Under the pieces are notes generated by a model. The model was not told the origin of the DNA and did no database searches. It saw only the letters and a program-made list of their open reading frames with translations. Positions 1 to 8,704 of a stretch of DNA of 64,000 nucleotides are shown piece by piece. The stretch lies in the NCBI RefSeq assembly GCF_003383095.1, contig NZ_PSYW01000001.1, forward strand, positions 1,364,001-1,428,000, in the 5' to 3' direction. The DNA comes from Haloferax sp. Atlit-12N. GTDB taxonomy: Archaea; Halobacteriota; Halobacteria; Halobacteriales; Haloferacaceae. The first letter of the stretch is position 1. Each line of letters begins with the position of its first letter. The translations under genes and the position numbers were made by a program.

Positions 1-988
1 TGCCGTCGTACCGCTTCGTCGGCGTGCGACCCCGGACTTCCGCGGCGATTCGCTCCGCGACCGTGAACGCCTGGAAGTGCGCCGCGCTCCCGGCTTTCGG
101 GATTGGGAGCGCCGCCGTGTCGCCGATGGCGTACACGTCCTCGGCGGCGGTCGCGCGAAGAGTCCGCTGGTCGACGTCGACCCAACCGGCGTCGCCGAGG
201 CCCGAGTCGATGATGAGTTCGTCCCCGCGGTGCGGCGGGATGCCGACCAGTAGGTCGTAGTCCACTTCCGCGCCGTTCTTCGCCGAGACGACCCGTTCGT
301 CCGGGTCGACGGCGTCGACGACGAAGTCGGTCTCGACGCGGACGCCCCGTTCGGCCAGAATCGGGTCGGCCCACTCGGCGACCTCTGGCTTCCCGTGGCT
401 CCGCGCCATCGGGTACGTGTAGACGAGGTCGGTGTCTTCGCGCAGACCGCGGCTCCGGAGCCAGTCGTCCACGATGAGCGTGAATTCGAGCGGCGCGGCC
501 GGGCACATGTGGGGCGTCCCGACGACGCTCAATACGAGGCGACCGGCCTCGAACTCGGCGAGCGCGTCGCGGAGCCGTTCGGCCCCCTCGGCGCTGTAGA
601 AGTGGTGTGCGCCCTCCCGGAAGCCGGGAACCGCGTCGGGGTCGAGTTTCGCGCCGGTCGCAAGGACGAGCGTGTCGTAGTCGAGCACCTCGTCGCCGTC
701 CTGACAGTAGAGGCGCTTTTCGTCGGTGTCGACGCGACGGACGCGGTTGGTGACGATGTTCACCCGCTCGTCGACGAGGTCCCGCAGGTCGCGGACGCCG
801 TCCTCCGGCTCCGCGACTCCGAACGGAACGTACAAGAACACCGGCTTGTAGACGTGTTTCGTGTCGTCGGAGACCAGCGACACCTCCACGTCGCCGTCGT
901 CTATCTCCGACGCGAGTTCCTCGGCGAGACGGTTCGAAACCACCGTCCCACCCGTGCCACCGCCAACGACTACGATTCGGTTCGTCAT
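1..988 (-). CDS. NAD(P)/FAD-dependent oxidoreductase, SQR/Ndh2-like (3' end beyond window)
   Basis: Flavoprotein dehydrogenase of the sulfide:quinone oxidoreductase/type II NADH dehydrogenase superfamily. It probably feeds electrons to the quinone pool at the membrane. I translated it from the reverse strand: an N-terminal Rossmann motif VVVGGGTGGT follows the start ATG at 988-986, then the ATGAKLDPDAVPGF segment. Near the visible end is the FAD-binding signature AEDVYAIGDTAALP. One cysteine sits in MCPAAPLEF, in the region where SQRs carry a redox cysteine. About 329 codons are visible and the C-terminus lies outside. The substrate cannot be settled: SQR, Ndh2 or a related dehydrogenase all fit. 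Confidence 0.85.
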   Translation of the reverse strand, partial: MTNRIVVVGGGTGGTVVSNRLAEELASEIDDGDVEVSLVSDDTKHVYKPVFLYVPFGVAEPEDGVRDLRDLVDERVNIVTNRVRRVDTDEKRLYCQDGDEVLDYDTLVLATGAKLDPDAVPGFREGAHHFYSAEGAERLRDALAEFEAGRLVLSVVGTPHMCPAAPLEFTLIVDDWLRSRGLREDTDLVYTYPMARSHGKPEVAEWADPILAERGVRVETDFVVDAVDPDERVVSAKNGAEVDYDLLVGIPPHRGDELIIDSGLGDAGWVDVDQRTLRATAAEDVYAIGDTAALPIPKAGSAAHFQAFTVAERIAAEVRGRTPTKRYDG

Positions 989-1180
989 GGAGTTCACCTA
1001 CCTAAACGGTGGGTCGCCGGCGGGATAGTATTGCAAGCTATTTCCAACATTATGAGAACCAAGCGACGGCGCGGCCGCTCGGAGCGACGAGAGAAGGAGA
1101 GAATGTGGGGTGCGACGGAGGGGGTGGGGGAACGGGGATTGTGGAGTCGTGTGAAATCGGCCGAACGGCCGAACGTCGGC

Positions 1181-2212
1181 TTACTCGGGCTTGAGACCGG
1201 CGTCCTGCACGCGCATGATGGCCTCGCCGTCGGCGAGGTTCGGCGCGTCAACGAGGCGGACGATACGCTTGTCGCCCTTGGACTTGCGGAGGTAGATGCG
1301 GAACGTCGAGGTGTGGCCGAGGATGTTGCCACCGATGGGCTGGGTCGGGTCGCCGAAGTAGGAGTCGGGGTTCGACGCGACCTGGTTGGTGACGAGGATG
1401 CCCGTGTTGAACAGGTCGCCGATGCGCATCAGGTCGTGGAGGTGCTTGTTGAGCTTCTGCTGGCGCTCCGCGAGTTCACCGCGGCCGACGTACTCGGCGC
1501 GGAAGTGGGCGGTGAGCGAGTCCACACAAAGGAGGCGGACCGGCCACTCGGTGTCTTCGTGCTCGCCGGCGAGTTCCTTGGCCTTCTCGGCGAGGAGAAT
1601 CTGGTGGTTGGAGTTGAACGCCTTGGCGACGTGAATCTTGTCGAGGAAGTCGTCGACGAGCGCCTGCATGGTCTCCTCGTCGTCGATGGAGCCCTCCATC
1701 TCGCGGTCTTCGAGCGTCGCTTCGAGCGCCTCGTCTTCGAGCCCGCGGACCATGTCGTCGATACGCTCGGGGCGGAACGTGTCCTCGGAGTCGATGAAGA
1801 TACAGCCGCCGCCGAGGCCGCCGAGTTCCGGCGGGAGCTGAACGTTGACCGCGAGCTGGTGGGTGATCTGGGACTTCCCGGCACCGAACTCGCCGTACAC
1901 CTCGGTGATGGACTGCGTTTCGAGGCCGCCGCCGAGGAGTTCGTCCACTTCGTCAATCTGCCAGCTCAGCTTGCCGATCTGCTGGCGTCGTTCGAGGACC
2001 ATCGAGCCGGTCTCGAAGCCGCCCACGTCGGCCGCGTCGCGGGCCGCGTTGATGATGTCGGAGGCCGTGCTGGAGCCGATGTCGGCCTTGTTCGACAGTT
2101 CGCCGGGGCTGGCGACCGCGATGGACTGGTAGCTGTCGTAACCGCTCTCGACGAGTTTGTCGGCTGTCGCCGGGCCGACGCCGGGGAGACTTTCGAGGTC
2201 GTCTTCTGCCAT
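1181..2212 (-). CDS. radA: DNA repair and recombination protein RadA
   Basis: Archaeal RecA/Rad51 recombinase that forms filaments on single-stranded DNA and drives strand exchange. The 343 residues are the usual length. An N-terminal helix-hairpin-helix domain ([12 protein letters not shown], residues 9-20) is followed by the ATPase core. Walker A is GEFGAGKSQ (107-115), Walker B is RLLCVDSL, and an L2-like segment lies around [14 protein letters not shown]. There is no intein. The start ATG at 2212 has a TATA-like element about 30 bases upstream and no room for a Shine-Dalgarno, so translation is probably leaderless. It is transcribed alone, between the flavoprotein gene and the AT-rich island. 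Confidence 0.97.
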   Translation of the reverse strand: MAEDDLESLPGVGPATADKLVESGYDSYQSIAVASPGELSNKADIGSSTASDIINAARDAADVGGFETGSMVLERRQQIGKLSWQIDEVDELLGGGLETQSITEVYGEFGAGKSQITHQLAVNVQLPPELGGLGGGCIFIDSEDTFRPERIDDMVRGLEDEALEATLEDREMEGSIDDEETMQALVDDFLDKIHVAKAFNSNHQILLAEKAKELAGEHEDTEWPVRLLCVDSLTAHFRAEYVGRGELAERQQKLNKHLHDLMRIGDLFNTGILVTNQVASNPDSYFGDPTQPIGGNILGHTSTFRIYLRKSKGDKRIVRLVDAPNLADGEAIMRVQDAGLKPE

Positions 2213-2236
2213 ACCCAGTCGTTCCGCCTATACCCT

Positions 2237-2242
2237 CATAAA
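2237..2242 (-). promoter_or_regulatory. TATA box for radA
   Basis: The minus strand reads TTTATG inside GAGGGTTTATGAGGG, about 30 bases before the radA ATG. This is the spacing expected for a leaderless haloarchaeal transcript. Confidence 0.5.
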
Positions 2243-2434
2243 CCCTCGTTAACAGTAAGGTGGAAGTGAAATCAGGAGACATCGGCGACCCGATGACGAG
2301 CGTCTGACGGAGGTTGAAGTTAGAAGTCGAGACGTTCGGTGGTGACGAAAGGAATCAAGTCAGGTCAGGTTAGGTTAGCCTGATTGGATATGTAGAATCT
2401 GACAGAATCAGCGCACAACATACAGAAGGTGTGT

Positions 2435-2650
2435 CTACCAGTAGAAGTAGCTCATAGATTGAAGCAGCCACACTACACCTAGAAACCGATAGAGCAAGCG
2501 TTGAGTCCCGTCAGTATGGCTCCACGGCCGAGAGAAGGGAAGAGATGACCAACATTTCTTATCGAAATTTACTGCCCAGATTGGAGTCAGTATCATAATC
2601 ACTCCGAGGAGCAGGAGAACCGAATTGAGGACAAAGGTGAGTTCTATCAT
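2435..2650 (-). CDS. small membrane protein, unknown
   Basis: A 71-residue protein I do not recognise. Two hydrophobic stretches (about residues 5-28, VLNSVLLLLGVIMILTPIWA, and about 52-70, LLYRFLGVVWLLQSMSYFYW) suggest two membrane spans with a short charged loop. It lies 59 bases downstream of the lipoprotein gene on the same strand and may be the last gene of a three-gene unit. Its codon use is AT-rich compared with the rest of the window, as for its two neighbours. It may be real or a chance ORF in AT-rich DNA. The clean two-helix pattern favours a real gene. Confidence 0.45.
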   Translation of the reverse strand: MIELTFVLNSVLLLLGVIMILTPIWAVNFDKKCWSSLPFSRPWSHTDGTQRLLYRFLGVVWLLQSMSYFYW

Positions 2651-2709
2651 TACTATCGAACGGAGGGTCTATTGAGTAACCCTTCAAGCAGATCCTCATC
2701 GGAACGCTA

Positions 2710-3165
2710 CTAATTTCGGCAGTTTTCCCGTGCAGCAGGTCGGAAGTCGATGAAGTCTGTATCAACCACAACGGTAACCTCGTAACAATCAAAGCCTTCA
2801 GTCCCACCTGCATACTCAAGAAAATCTCCCGTTGAAAATGATTCTTCGCCGACACTCTCTGCAGAAATCTCTATTTTGTACGATGTTTGTTCGCCTAACC
2901 AGTCTTCTTCGATAAGAACCTCTCCATATGAACCATTGGATTTACCATCAAGTGTGTGAGACTTCTCATAGATAATGTCCCCGTCTCGGCTGACAGTCAC
3001 CAACGTTTCTGTTTCCTGGGTACGTTGGTTCCGTACGTAGATGCTGTCAAGGCCTGGCGGTTTAGACTCGGTATCCCCACCGGTCATACCTAAGCACCCT
3101 CCGAAGGTCGAAATCCCGATTATTGCAAGTATCCGTCGTCGTGAAGTCGGATCAGGTTCAGTCAT
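2710..3165 (-). CDS. Tat-type lipoprotein, unknown function
   Basis: A 151-residue exported protein. The N-terminus has a twin-arginine stretch (TSRRRILAIIG) and a lipobox FGGC near residue 24, so the protein should be lipid-anchored on the cell surface after Tat export, the usual route in haloarchaea. The mature part has a DxxYVRNQRTQETETLV segment and looks like a single beta-rich domain resembling the small halophile lipoproteins with an Ig-like fold; that is inference. It lies 58 bases downstream of the larger Tat protein gene on the same strand and upstream of the small membrane protein. Lower GC than its flanks suggests acquisition by transfer. Confidence 0.7.
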   Translation of the reverse strand: MTEPDPTSRRRILAIIGISTFGGCLGMTGGDTESKPPGLDSIYVRNQRTQETETLVTVSRDGDIIYEKSHTLDGKSNGSYGEVLIEEDWLGEQTSYKIEISAESVGEESFSTGDFLEYAGGTEGFDCYEVTVVVDTDFIDFRPAARENCRN

Positions 3166-3223
3166 TTGAATAGATTAAATATTGTAAGACAAATAACAGT
3201 ACTGGTAGGCCTCCTAGTTGTGT

Positions 3224-4297
3224 TTATTCACTATATGGAGCAGGCTTATCGAGGCGGTCCCGAATTCGTTCACTACGTGCCTCATCCATCTCTGATTCTG
3301 CAACCTCAATGACTTCGGATTTCTTATCTGATAGTGGGCAATTCGTTGCTATGTAATCGAATGTCACTTCCTCACCACTGCTTTGTGTGGAGATCGATGC
3401 CTCCTGGTCACTTACCTCCTTGATTCCGTACTTGTCTTTAGCTTCTTGACTCATTTTGTCAGGATGGGGATCCGATTCACCCATCGGTGATATCTCCGGG
3501 TCTCCACTACTACCGAAGAACTCCAATTCGCCTTTGAATTCCTTCCATAAAGTAGACGCTGGACTACTATGGTGGCAGAAACCCATCTTGACATTGACTG
3601 TCGGACTATATTCATCGGTCTCAAGTTCAACACGGTGGAAAAATGTCGACTGCAACCACGGCAAAGGCGAGGTAAGGCTAGTTGCCATATCACCGTACTC
3701 GAATCCACCCGAGAAAATGTCGAAGCCGTCTGGCCTATGACCGAGTTTCGACCTAAGTGCTTCATCGACAGCAAGGAACCACGATAATCCGATGCTGACA
3801 GTTCCGATAGCAGCTTTCACCAATGGTTGTCCCCATCCTGGGATAAATTCATCATTGTCATCGCATGGGAATTGACCGTGTTTATCACCCTCCGTAGAGG
3901 GTTGTATGTCCCCGTCGGAGGTTTTCAATTTGTAATGCTGTCCGTATATGTGACCTCCCGCGACCCCGGACGTTTCTGAGGCGGCACCACCAGACACTGA
4001 GAAAATATGGTACCACTTACCTTTCGACGACGAGTATCCAGATTCTTTCCAGTGGATCGAAATACCACCCTCCAGTTTTTCAGATGATCCAGTAGGATCT
4101 GGGAGATCTAATGCTGTGGTTTTGACCTCTTTTTGCGGGCAGCCATTGTTACAGTCCCACTCGTCTTCGTCCGCAGTAGCCTCTTGTTTACTGGCAGTAG
4201 CCAGTCCGGAAAGACCTACTGAGCTTAGTGGAATTCCAACTGCACTAAGGTTCTTTATGAATCTTCGTCTATCGATATTGCTGAGCTTTCTTACCAC
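3224..4297 (-). CDS. Tat-exported protein of unknown function
   Basis: About 357 residues. I chose the GTG at 4297, which gives MVRKLSNIDRRRFIKN; a TTG four codons upstream is possible but would put cysteines before the signal. The N-terminus is a clear twin-arginine signal (DRRRFIKNLSAVGIPLSSVG) ending near ATASKQ. The mature protein has an early Cys pair (DCNNGC) and later cysteines in QFPCDD, MGFCHH and ATNCPLS that could form disulphides. A hydrophobic stretch AAIGTVSIGLSWFLAV sits mid-protein. No catalytic motif is recognised. Cysteine-bearing Tat preproteins include haloarchaeal halocin precursors, but I see no sequence link. It heads the three-gene AT-rich unit next to a transposase remnant. 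Confidence 0.7.
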   Translation of the reverse strand: MVRKLSNIDRRRFIKNLSAVGIPLSSVGLSGLATASKQEATADEDEWDCNNGCPQKEVKTTALDLPDPTGSSEKLEGGISIHWKESGYSSSKGKWYHIFSVSGGAASETSGVAGGHIYGQHYKLKTSDGDIQPSTEGDKHGQFPCDDNDEFIPGWGQPLVKAAIGTVSIGLSWFLAVDEALRSKLGHRPDGFDIFSGGFEYGDMATSLTSPLPWLQSTFFHRVELETDEYSPTVNVKMGFCHHSSPASTLWKEFKGELEFFGSSGDPEISPMGESDPHPDKMSQEAKDKYGIKEVSDQEASISTQSSGEEVTFDYIATNCPLSDKKSEVIEVAESEMDEARSERIRDRLDKPAPYSE

Positions 4298-4357
4298 ACA
4301 ACATAACAATACAGTAACATAATTAATTCATTCGTATTAGGTGACATTTTCTCCTTG

Positions 4358-4615
4358 TCAAACAACTCTCACCGGAGCGGAATTCAGCCGGAGCAACCGC
4401 GCGAGTTCTTTGGCGTCAACGCAGTCAGTTTTCTTGTCCGACTGAGCGGTGACCGTCAGCTTGCCTGGGTGAACGACGGTTACGTCCAAATACTCTGCGA
4501 GAGTATCGTAGACGGGGTAGTAATTGCTGGTCGCCTCAATCACCGCACGAGAGCCAGCGTCGTTCATTACCGCCTCCTGTGCGTACCGCTTGTGTAAATC
4601 GATTTTGAGGTACAT
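4358..4615 (-). pseudogene. IS110-family transposase remnant
   Basis: The 85 codons match the N-terminal DEDD domain of IS110-type transposases: MYLKIDLHKRYAQEAVM, then VIEATSNYYPVYDTLAEYLD, then KKTDCVDAKELARLLRLN. Family members normally have some 25-30 more residues between the first two blocks and a long C-terminal half with a serine-bearing Transposase_20 domain. Here the spacer is collapsed and the C-terminus is gone, so the element is dead. The first strand after the RNase H-like Asp is intact. It marks a past insertion at the edge of the AT-rich island. No clear terminal repeats or target duplication were found. Confidence 0.8.
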
Positions 4616-4890
4616 TGCTTGTTCCTCCGGGGGAGAACGCCGGTGCGTGAATCAGAAACTCACCCATGCAGGATTTCCCAGATGCCGCGCCACGTGGCAT
4701 CCGGGCTATGACGCCCATAAGTCGGCTTCTTTCACGCTCGGAGCAGTTAGCATCACACGCTCCGCGGCGCGGAATACAGCTCAGTCTCTTGCGTCCATGC
4801 TTGATTCACGCTCCGCTGGGATAGCAGAATTTCCACCGAGTCAGCACGGCCTCAACAAACCACCAGCAACAGAGCCGTCAGGTCAAACCC
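4616..4890. other. non-coding remnant between transposase fragment and pspAB
   Basis: About 275 bases without a convincing gene. Base use is neither AT-rich like the island nor like local coding frames. On the minus strand, short fragments such as TQETELYSAPRSV are flanked by stops. This looks like decayed mobile-element or displaced intergenic sequence upstream of the transposase start, but I cannot assign it to an IS family. Confidence 0.35.
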
Positions 4891-5496
4891 TCACTCCCAC
4901 GGGTGGCCGTTCCGCGTCGACGGCCACAGCGGGTACCAGTAGCTCTCGTCGTCCTCTATCGTCAGTTCCCCGTCGAGGACGGATTCGAGTTTGAACTCCA
5001 GACTCTGATTCCGCGAGGAGGTGCCCTGCGGAGCGAAGGGGTAGTACGCCCCGCGGCGGAACGAGTAAATCCAGTAGGCGCGGTCGCCGTCGCGCTCGAA
5101 GCCGAACAGGGCGGCGAGCAGGCGCGACCCGTAGCCGCGCTCGATGAACTCGTCGGCGGCGAAGTGGACGCTCGTCACGAGGTCCTCGGGGTCGTCGTCG
5201 GCGAGGACGACCCAGTTGTAGCCGTGGCCGTCGGTGTGCCGGCGGAACTCGGTGCCGGTCTCCTCGCCCCCGGCGGTGAGGATGTCCTCCACGGCGTCGA
5301 CGGTGTCCGCGAAGTCGGTGCTATCGACGGAGGAGAAACACAGCGCCGCCTCGTCGGCCGAGTCGAACCGGAGGTCGGCCTCCATCGTGAGATACGCCGT
5401 GCTCATCCCGAAGAGGTCCTCGGGGTCCGCTTTGGTGGTCGCGTCGGACTCGGCGCTGATGCCGAGCATGGCGCGGAATGAATCGAACAGCCCCAT
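4891..5496 (-). CDS. pspAB: PspA-associated protein PspAB
   Basis: A 201-residue soluble acidic protein matching the PspAB family, found next to HtpX or PspA genes in haloarchaea and actinobacteria. The start MGLFDSFRAMLGIS and the conserved YNWVVLADDDPEDLVTSVH and GAYYPFAPQG segments support the call. It is presumed to act with PspA-type membrane-remodelling proteins in envelope stress; the mechanism is unknown. It lies six bases downstream of htpX on the same strand, so the two are almost surely co-transcribed. The two genes follow the mobile-element scar. Confidence 0.85.
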   Translation of the reverse strand: MGLFDSFRAMLGISAESDATTKADPEDLFGMSTAYLTMEADLRFDSADEAALCFSSVDSTDFADTVDAVEDILTAGGEETGTEFRRHTDGHGYNWVVLADDDPEDLVTSVHFAADEFIERGYGSRLLAALFGFERDGDRAYWIYSFRRGAYYPFAPQGTSSRNQSLEFKLESVLDGELTIEDDESYWYPLWPSTRNGHPWE

Positions 5497-5502
5497 CGGC
5501 GC

Positions 5503-6384
5503 TTAGACGGTCTCCATCTCGCGCTCCATGTCGCGGAGGCGCTCGACGCGGTTCTCGGTGGAGGGGTGAGTGCTGAACAGGCGACCGATGAAGTCCGACT
5601 TGATGGGGATGATGAAGAACGCGTTCATCTCCGAGGTGTCGCGCATGTCGCGCTTCGGGACGTTGTCCATCCGGCCCGAAATCTTGAGCAGTGCGGAGGC
5701 GAGCGCAGACGGGCGGCCGGTGATGACCGCTGCACCGCGGTCCGCAGCGTACTCGCGGTAGCGCGACAGCGCCCGAATCAGCAGGTACGAGATAATCCAG
5801 ACGACGAGCGACGCGAGGATGGCGACGATGACCGGCGCGTTCTGACGGTTGTCGTCGCCGCCGAAGAACCAGCCCCAGCGGACGATGAGGAAGGCGATGC
5901 TGGAGAGGAACGACGCGATAGTCATGACCATCACGTCGCGGTTTTTCACGTGCGCGAGCTCGTGGGCGATGACGCCCTCTAACTCGTCGTCATCGAGGGT
6001 GTCCATCAGGCCGGTCGTGACGCAGACTGCCGAACTCTTCTGGGAGCGACCCGTCGCGAAGGCGTTCGGGACGCGCGTGTCGGCGATAGCGACCTTGGGC
6101 TTCGGGAGGTCAGCCTGCTGAGAGAGGCGACCGACCATCGCGTGGAGCTTCCGCGCCTGCGGGCCGTCGTCCTCGTCGACGACGCTCGCGCCCATGCTGT
6201 ACAGCGCGATTTTGTCGCTGAAGAAGAACTGCGCGAAGAGGAAGACGCCCATGAACCCGGCCATGACGGCGAGGTTCTGGAAGTAGGCGAACAACACCCC
6301 CGCGAAGACGATGTAGAGGGCGAACAGGAGGAACATCGTGAACGCCATCCGCCCACGAAGTCCCCAGTCCGGTTTCCAGTTCAT
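5503..6384 (-). CDS. htpX: zinc metalloprotease HtpX
   Basis: Membrane-bound M48 peptidase that degrades misfolded membrane proteins. The 293 residues match the family. Two N-terminal membrane spans (about 14-34 and 38-56) precede the catalytic domain with the zinc motif HELAH at 141-145. Two further hydrophobic segments (about 152-170 and 183-205) follow, then the third-ligand region SRYREYAADRGA. The start ATG at 6384 is preceded by an AT-rich stretch, with the divergent PRTase gene beyond. Pairing with pspAB suggests a joint envelope-quality-control role; that link is inference from gene order. Confidence 0.95.
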   Translation of the reverse strand: MNWKPDWGLRGRMAFTMFLLFALYIVFAGVLFAYFQNLAVMAGFMGVFLFAQFFFSDKIALYSMGASVVDEDDGPQARKLHAMVGRLSQQADLPKPKVAIADTRVPNAFATGRSQKSSAVCVTTGLMDTLDDDELEGVIAHELAHVKNRDVMVMTIASFLSSIAFLIVRWGWFFGGDDNRQNAPVIVAILASLVVWIISYLLIRALSRYREYAADRGAAVITGRPSALASALLKISGRMDNVPKRDMRDTSEMNAFFIIPIKSDFIGRLFSTHPSTENRVERLRDMEREMETV

Positions 6385-6506
6385 ACCACGTGATTAGTAA
6401 TCCGGCTAATAAACGCTGTTGGAGTGCGAAGGCGTCGCACGCCGGCCCCGGTCGTGAAGAATCGGGACATATCGTTTTGCCGCGGGAGCGCGTAGTTCCG
6501 GGTGAC

Positions 6507-7145
6507 ATGTTCGCCGATAGGGAAGACGCGGGCCGCTGGCTGGCGGACCTGCTCGACGAGCGAGAAGAGACGGCGGACCTCGTGTTGGCCATCCCGCGGG
6601 GCGGCCTCCCCGTCGGCAGAGAGGTCGCAGACCGCCTCAGAGCGCCGCTCGACGTGGTGGTCGCCTCCAAGGTCGGCGCGCCGGACAACCCCGAACTCGC
6701 CGTGGGGGCGGTCGCCGGCGACGGGAGCGCGTGGTGGAACGACGACCTGCTTTCGTATCTCGACGTGGGCGAGGACTACCTCGAGCGCGAGCGCGAGCGC
6801 GAGGCCGAAGCGGCGAGAGAGAAGGTGTCGCTGTACCGCGGCGGCGACCCACTTCCCGACGTGGCCGGAAAGCGCGTGGTCGTCGTCGACGACGGCGTCG
6901 CCACGGGCGCGACCGCCCGAGCGTGCCTGCGACAGGTCGTCACCGGCGACGCTGAGCGCGTCGTCCTCGCGGTCCCGGTCGGGCCACCGCACACGCTCTC
7001 GGACCTCGAAGCCGAGTGCGACGCGGTCGTCGCGGTCGAGTCGCCGGAGGCGTTCGGGGCCGTCGGCGCGTTCTACCGCGACTTCGCGCAGGTGTCCGAC
7101 GAGGAGGCCGCGACGTACCTGGGCGACGAGGCGAGCGGGGACTGA
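6507..7145 (+). CDS. phosphoribosyltransferase family protein
   Basis: A 212-residue type I PRTase fold protein. The PRPP-binding loop VVVVDDGVATGATARA is near residues 130-145, and the N-terminal IPRGGLPVGREVA loop is typical of the erythromycin-esterase-associated/ComF-like PRTase subgroup. The substrate base or amine is unknown. The ATG at 6507 (MFADREDAG) is preferred because the upstream extension of the frame has non-coding composition. An acidic and arginine-rich helical insert (YLEREREREAEAAREK) lies mid-protein. It is divergent from htpX and followed by the NMD3 gene on the same strand. Confidence 0.85.
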   Translation: MFADREDAGRWLADLLDEREETADLVLAIPRGGLPVGREVADRLRAPLDVVVASKVGAPDNPELAVGAVAGDGSAWWNDDLLSYLDVGEDYLEREREREAEAAREKVSLYRGGDPLPDVAGKRVVVVDDGVATGATARACLRQVVTGDAERVVLAVPVGPPHTLSDLEAECDAVVAVESPEAFGAVGAFYRDFAQVSDEEAATYLGDEASGD

Positions 7146-7222
7146 GGCGAGTCGCCGACGGCCGGTGCTCGCCGGCGAGCCGTGACGCCGAACTTAAGCG
7201 GTCGAACGGACTAGAGCCGCCA

Positions 7223-8353
7223 ATGAGCGAATCCCGCGACTTCTGCCCTCGGTGCGGCGACCCGGTTCCGGAGCGGCCGGAACCGCTCCCCGGGATGCCG
7301 CGCGAGCGCGACGACGTGCTCTGCGACTCGTGTTACTTCGAGGACTTCGACCTCGTGGACGCGCCCGACGAGGTGCAGGTCCGCGTCTGCGCGCAGTGCG
7401 GCGCGATTCACCGGGGCAACCGGTGGATCGACGTCGGCGCGCGCGACTACACCGACATCGCCATCGAGGAGGTATCGAACTCCCTCGGCGTCCACCTCAA
7501 CGCCGAGGAGGTCCGCTGGGGCGTCGAACCCGAACAGGTCGACGAGAACAACATCCGGATGCACTGCCACTTCTCGGGCGTCGTCCGCGGCACGCCGCTG
7601 GAGGAGTCCGTCGTCGTCCCGGTGAGCATCGCCCGCGAGACCTGCCAGCGCTGCGGCCGCATCGCAGGCGGCTACTTCGCCAGCCTCGTTCAGGTCCGCG
7701 CCGACGACCGGACGCCGACGACGGACGAGGCCGAGACGGCCATCGAAATCGCCGAGTCCTACATCGCGGAGCGCGAGGAGAAAGGCGACCGAGACGCGTT
7801 CATCTCGAGTGTCAAACGGACGCCCAACGGCCCGAACATCAAGATTTCGACCAACAAGATGGGAAGCGGTGTCGCCAAGCAGATTCGCGAACGCTTCGGC
7901 GGTACCATCGAGGAACACCCGACGCTCGTCACGGAGGACGGCGACGGCAACGAGGTCTACCGCGTCACGTTCGTCGCCCGCCTACCGCGGTTTACCGCCG
8001 GCGACGTCATCGACCCCGAAGACGGCGACGGGCCGGTCCTCGTGCGGAGCAACCGCGGTCGGCTCAAGGGGACGCGTCTCACCTCGGGCGACCCCTACGA
8101 GTCGGAGTTCGAGGAAGGCGAGCGGCCCGAAGCCGAGGACCTCGGCTCCGTCGAGGACGCGGCGGAGACCACCGTCGTCACCGTCGAGGACGAACACGCC
8201 GTGCAGGTGCTCGACCCCGAGACGTACGAGGCGAAGACCATCCCGCGGCCGGACTACTTCGACCCCGACGCGCCGATGGTGCCGGTCCTCAAGAGCCAGT
8301 CGGGACTGTACATCCTCCCCGAGGAAGTCGTCGAGAGCGAAGACGAGGAGTAA
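7223..8353 (+). CDS. NMD3-like ribosomal export/60S biogenesis homologue
   Basis: A 376-residue archaeal NMD3 homologue. In eukaryotes NMD3 is the export adaptor that binds the late large ribosomal subunit; the archaeal role is presumably in subunit maturation. The N-terminus carries four CxxC knuckles (FCPRC, LCDSC, VCAQC, TCQRC), as in the family zinc region, followed by OB- and SH3-like domains ending in PMVPVLKSQSGLYILPEEV. I chose the ATG at 7223 because MSESRDFCPRCG begins the family and the upstream frame is non-coding in composition. A TTAAG stretch about 30 bases before may be the TATA region. Confidence 0.93.
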   Translation: MSESRDFCPRCGDPVPERPEPLPGMPRERDDVLCDSCYFEDFDLVDAPDEVQVRVCAQCGAIHRGNRWIDVGARDYTDIAIEEVSNSLGVHLNAEEVRWGVEPEQVDENNIRMHCHFSGVVRGTPLEESVVVPVSIARETCQRCGRIAGGYFASLVQVRADDRTPTTDEAETAIEIAESYIAEREEKGDRDAFISSVKRTPNGPNIKISTNKMGSGVAKQIRERFGGTIEEHPTLVTEDGDGNEVYRVTFVARLPRFTAGDVIDPEDGDGPVLVRSNRGRLKGTRLTSGDPYESEFEEGERPEAEDLGSVEDAAETTVVTVEDEHAVQVLDPETYEAKTIPRPDYFDPDAPMVPVLKSQSGLYILPEEVVESEDEE

Positions 8354-8482
8354 GACCGCAGCGGGGAAAGACAGAACGCGGTGGCGACGACGTTTGCGTT
8401 TTTACGAATCGTGGGTCGACCGACAACTGAATACGAAAAGCGGTCGCTCAGGAACGGGAGATAATCGAACGACGGAGCAGAA

Positions 8483-8704
8483 TCAGTCGGCGCTGGCCGG
8501 CCGGTCCGTCGAGAGGGACGCGGCCGGAGCGTCGTCTTCGTGCACGGGCACACCGTGGCGCTGGAGGGCGAGGAGCAGGTCGTCTTCGGAGTAGCCGGAG
8601 CGAGCGGCCGCCTGCGAGAGTGTGAGTGTCCCACTACGATACAGTGTCATCGCCGTGGCGAGTGCGTTGGTGTGCATGGCCGATACTCCACCATTCAGGG
8701 GCAT
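8483..8704 (-). CDS. small helix-turn-helix-like protein (haloarchaeal, DUF7317-like)
   Basis: A 73-residue protein with a compact helical core ALATAMTLYRSGTLTLSQAA followed by RSGYSEDDLLLALQRHGV. This resembles the UPF0175/antitoxin-type HTH used by small halophile proteins. The start may be the ATG at 8704 or the internal ATG at 8677, which removes nine residues not needed for the fold. It stands alone, convergent with the NMD3 gene. A regulatory role is inference only. The family label is from memory and not verified. Confidence 0.6.
   Translation of the reverse strand: MPLNGGVSAMHTNALATAMTLYRSGTLTLSQAAARSGYSEDDLLLALQRHGVPVHEDDAPAASLSTDRPASAD

Noticed and set aside
395-2269. 624-codon plus-strand frame over the flavoprotein and radA genes
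   Set aside because: Antisense of two recognised genes, with no domain.
2559-2855. 98-codon minus-strand frame inside the AT-rich island
   Set aside because: Overlaps both the lipoprotein and small membrane protein genes, and shows no family or signal features.
4524-4994. 156-codon plus-strand frame near the transposase remnant
   Set aside because: Covers the antisense of the transposase fragment and the end of pspAB with no domain.
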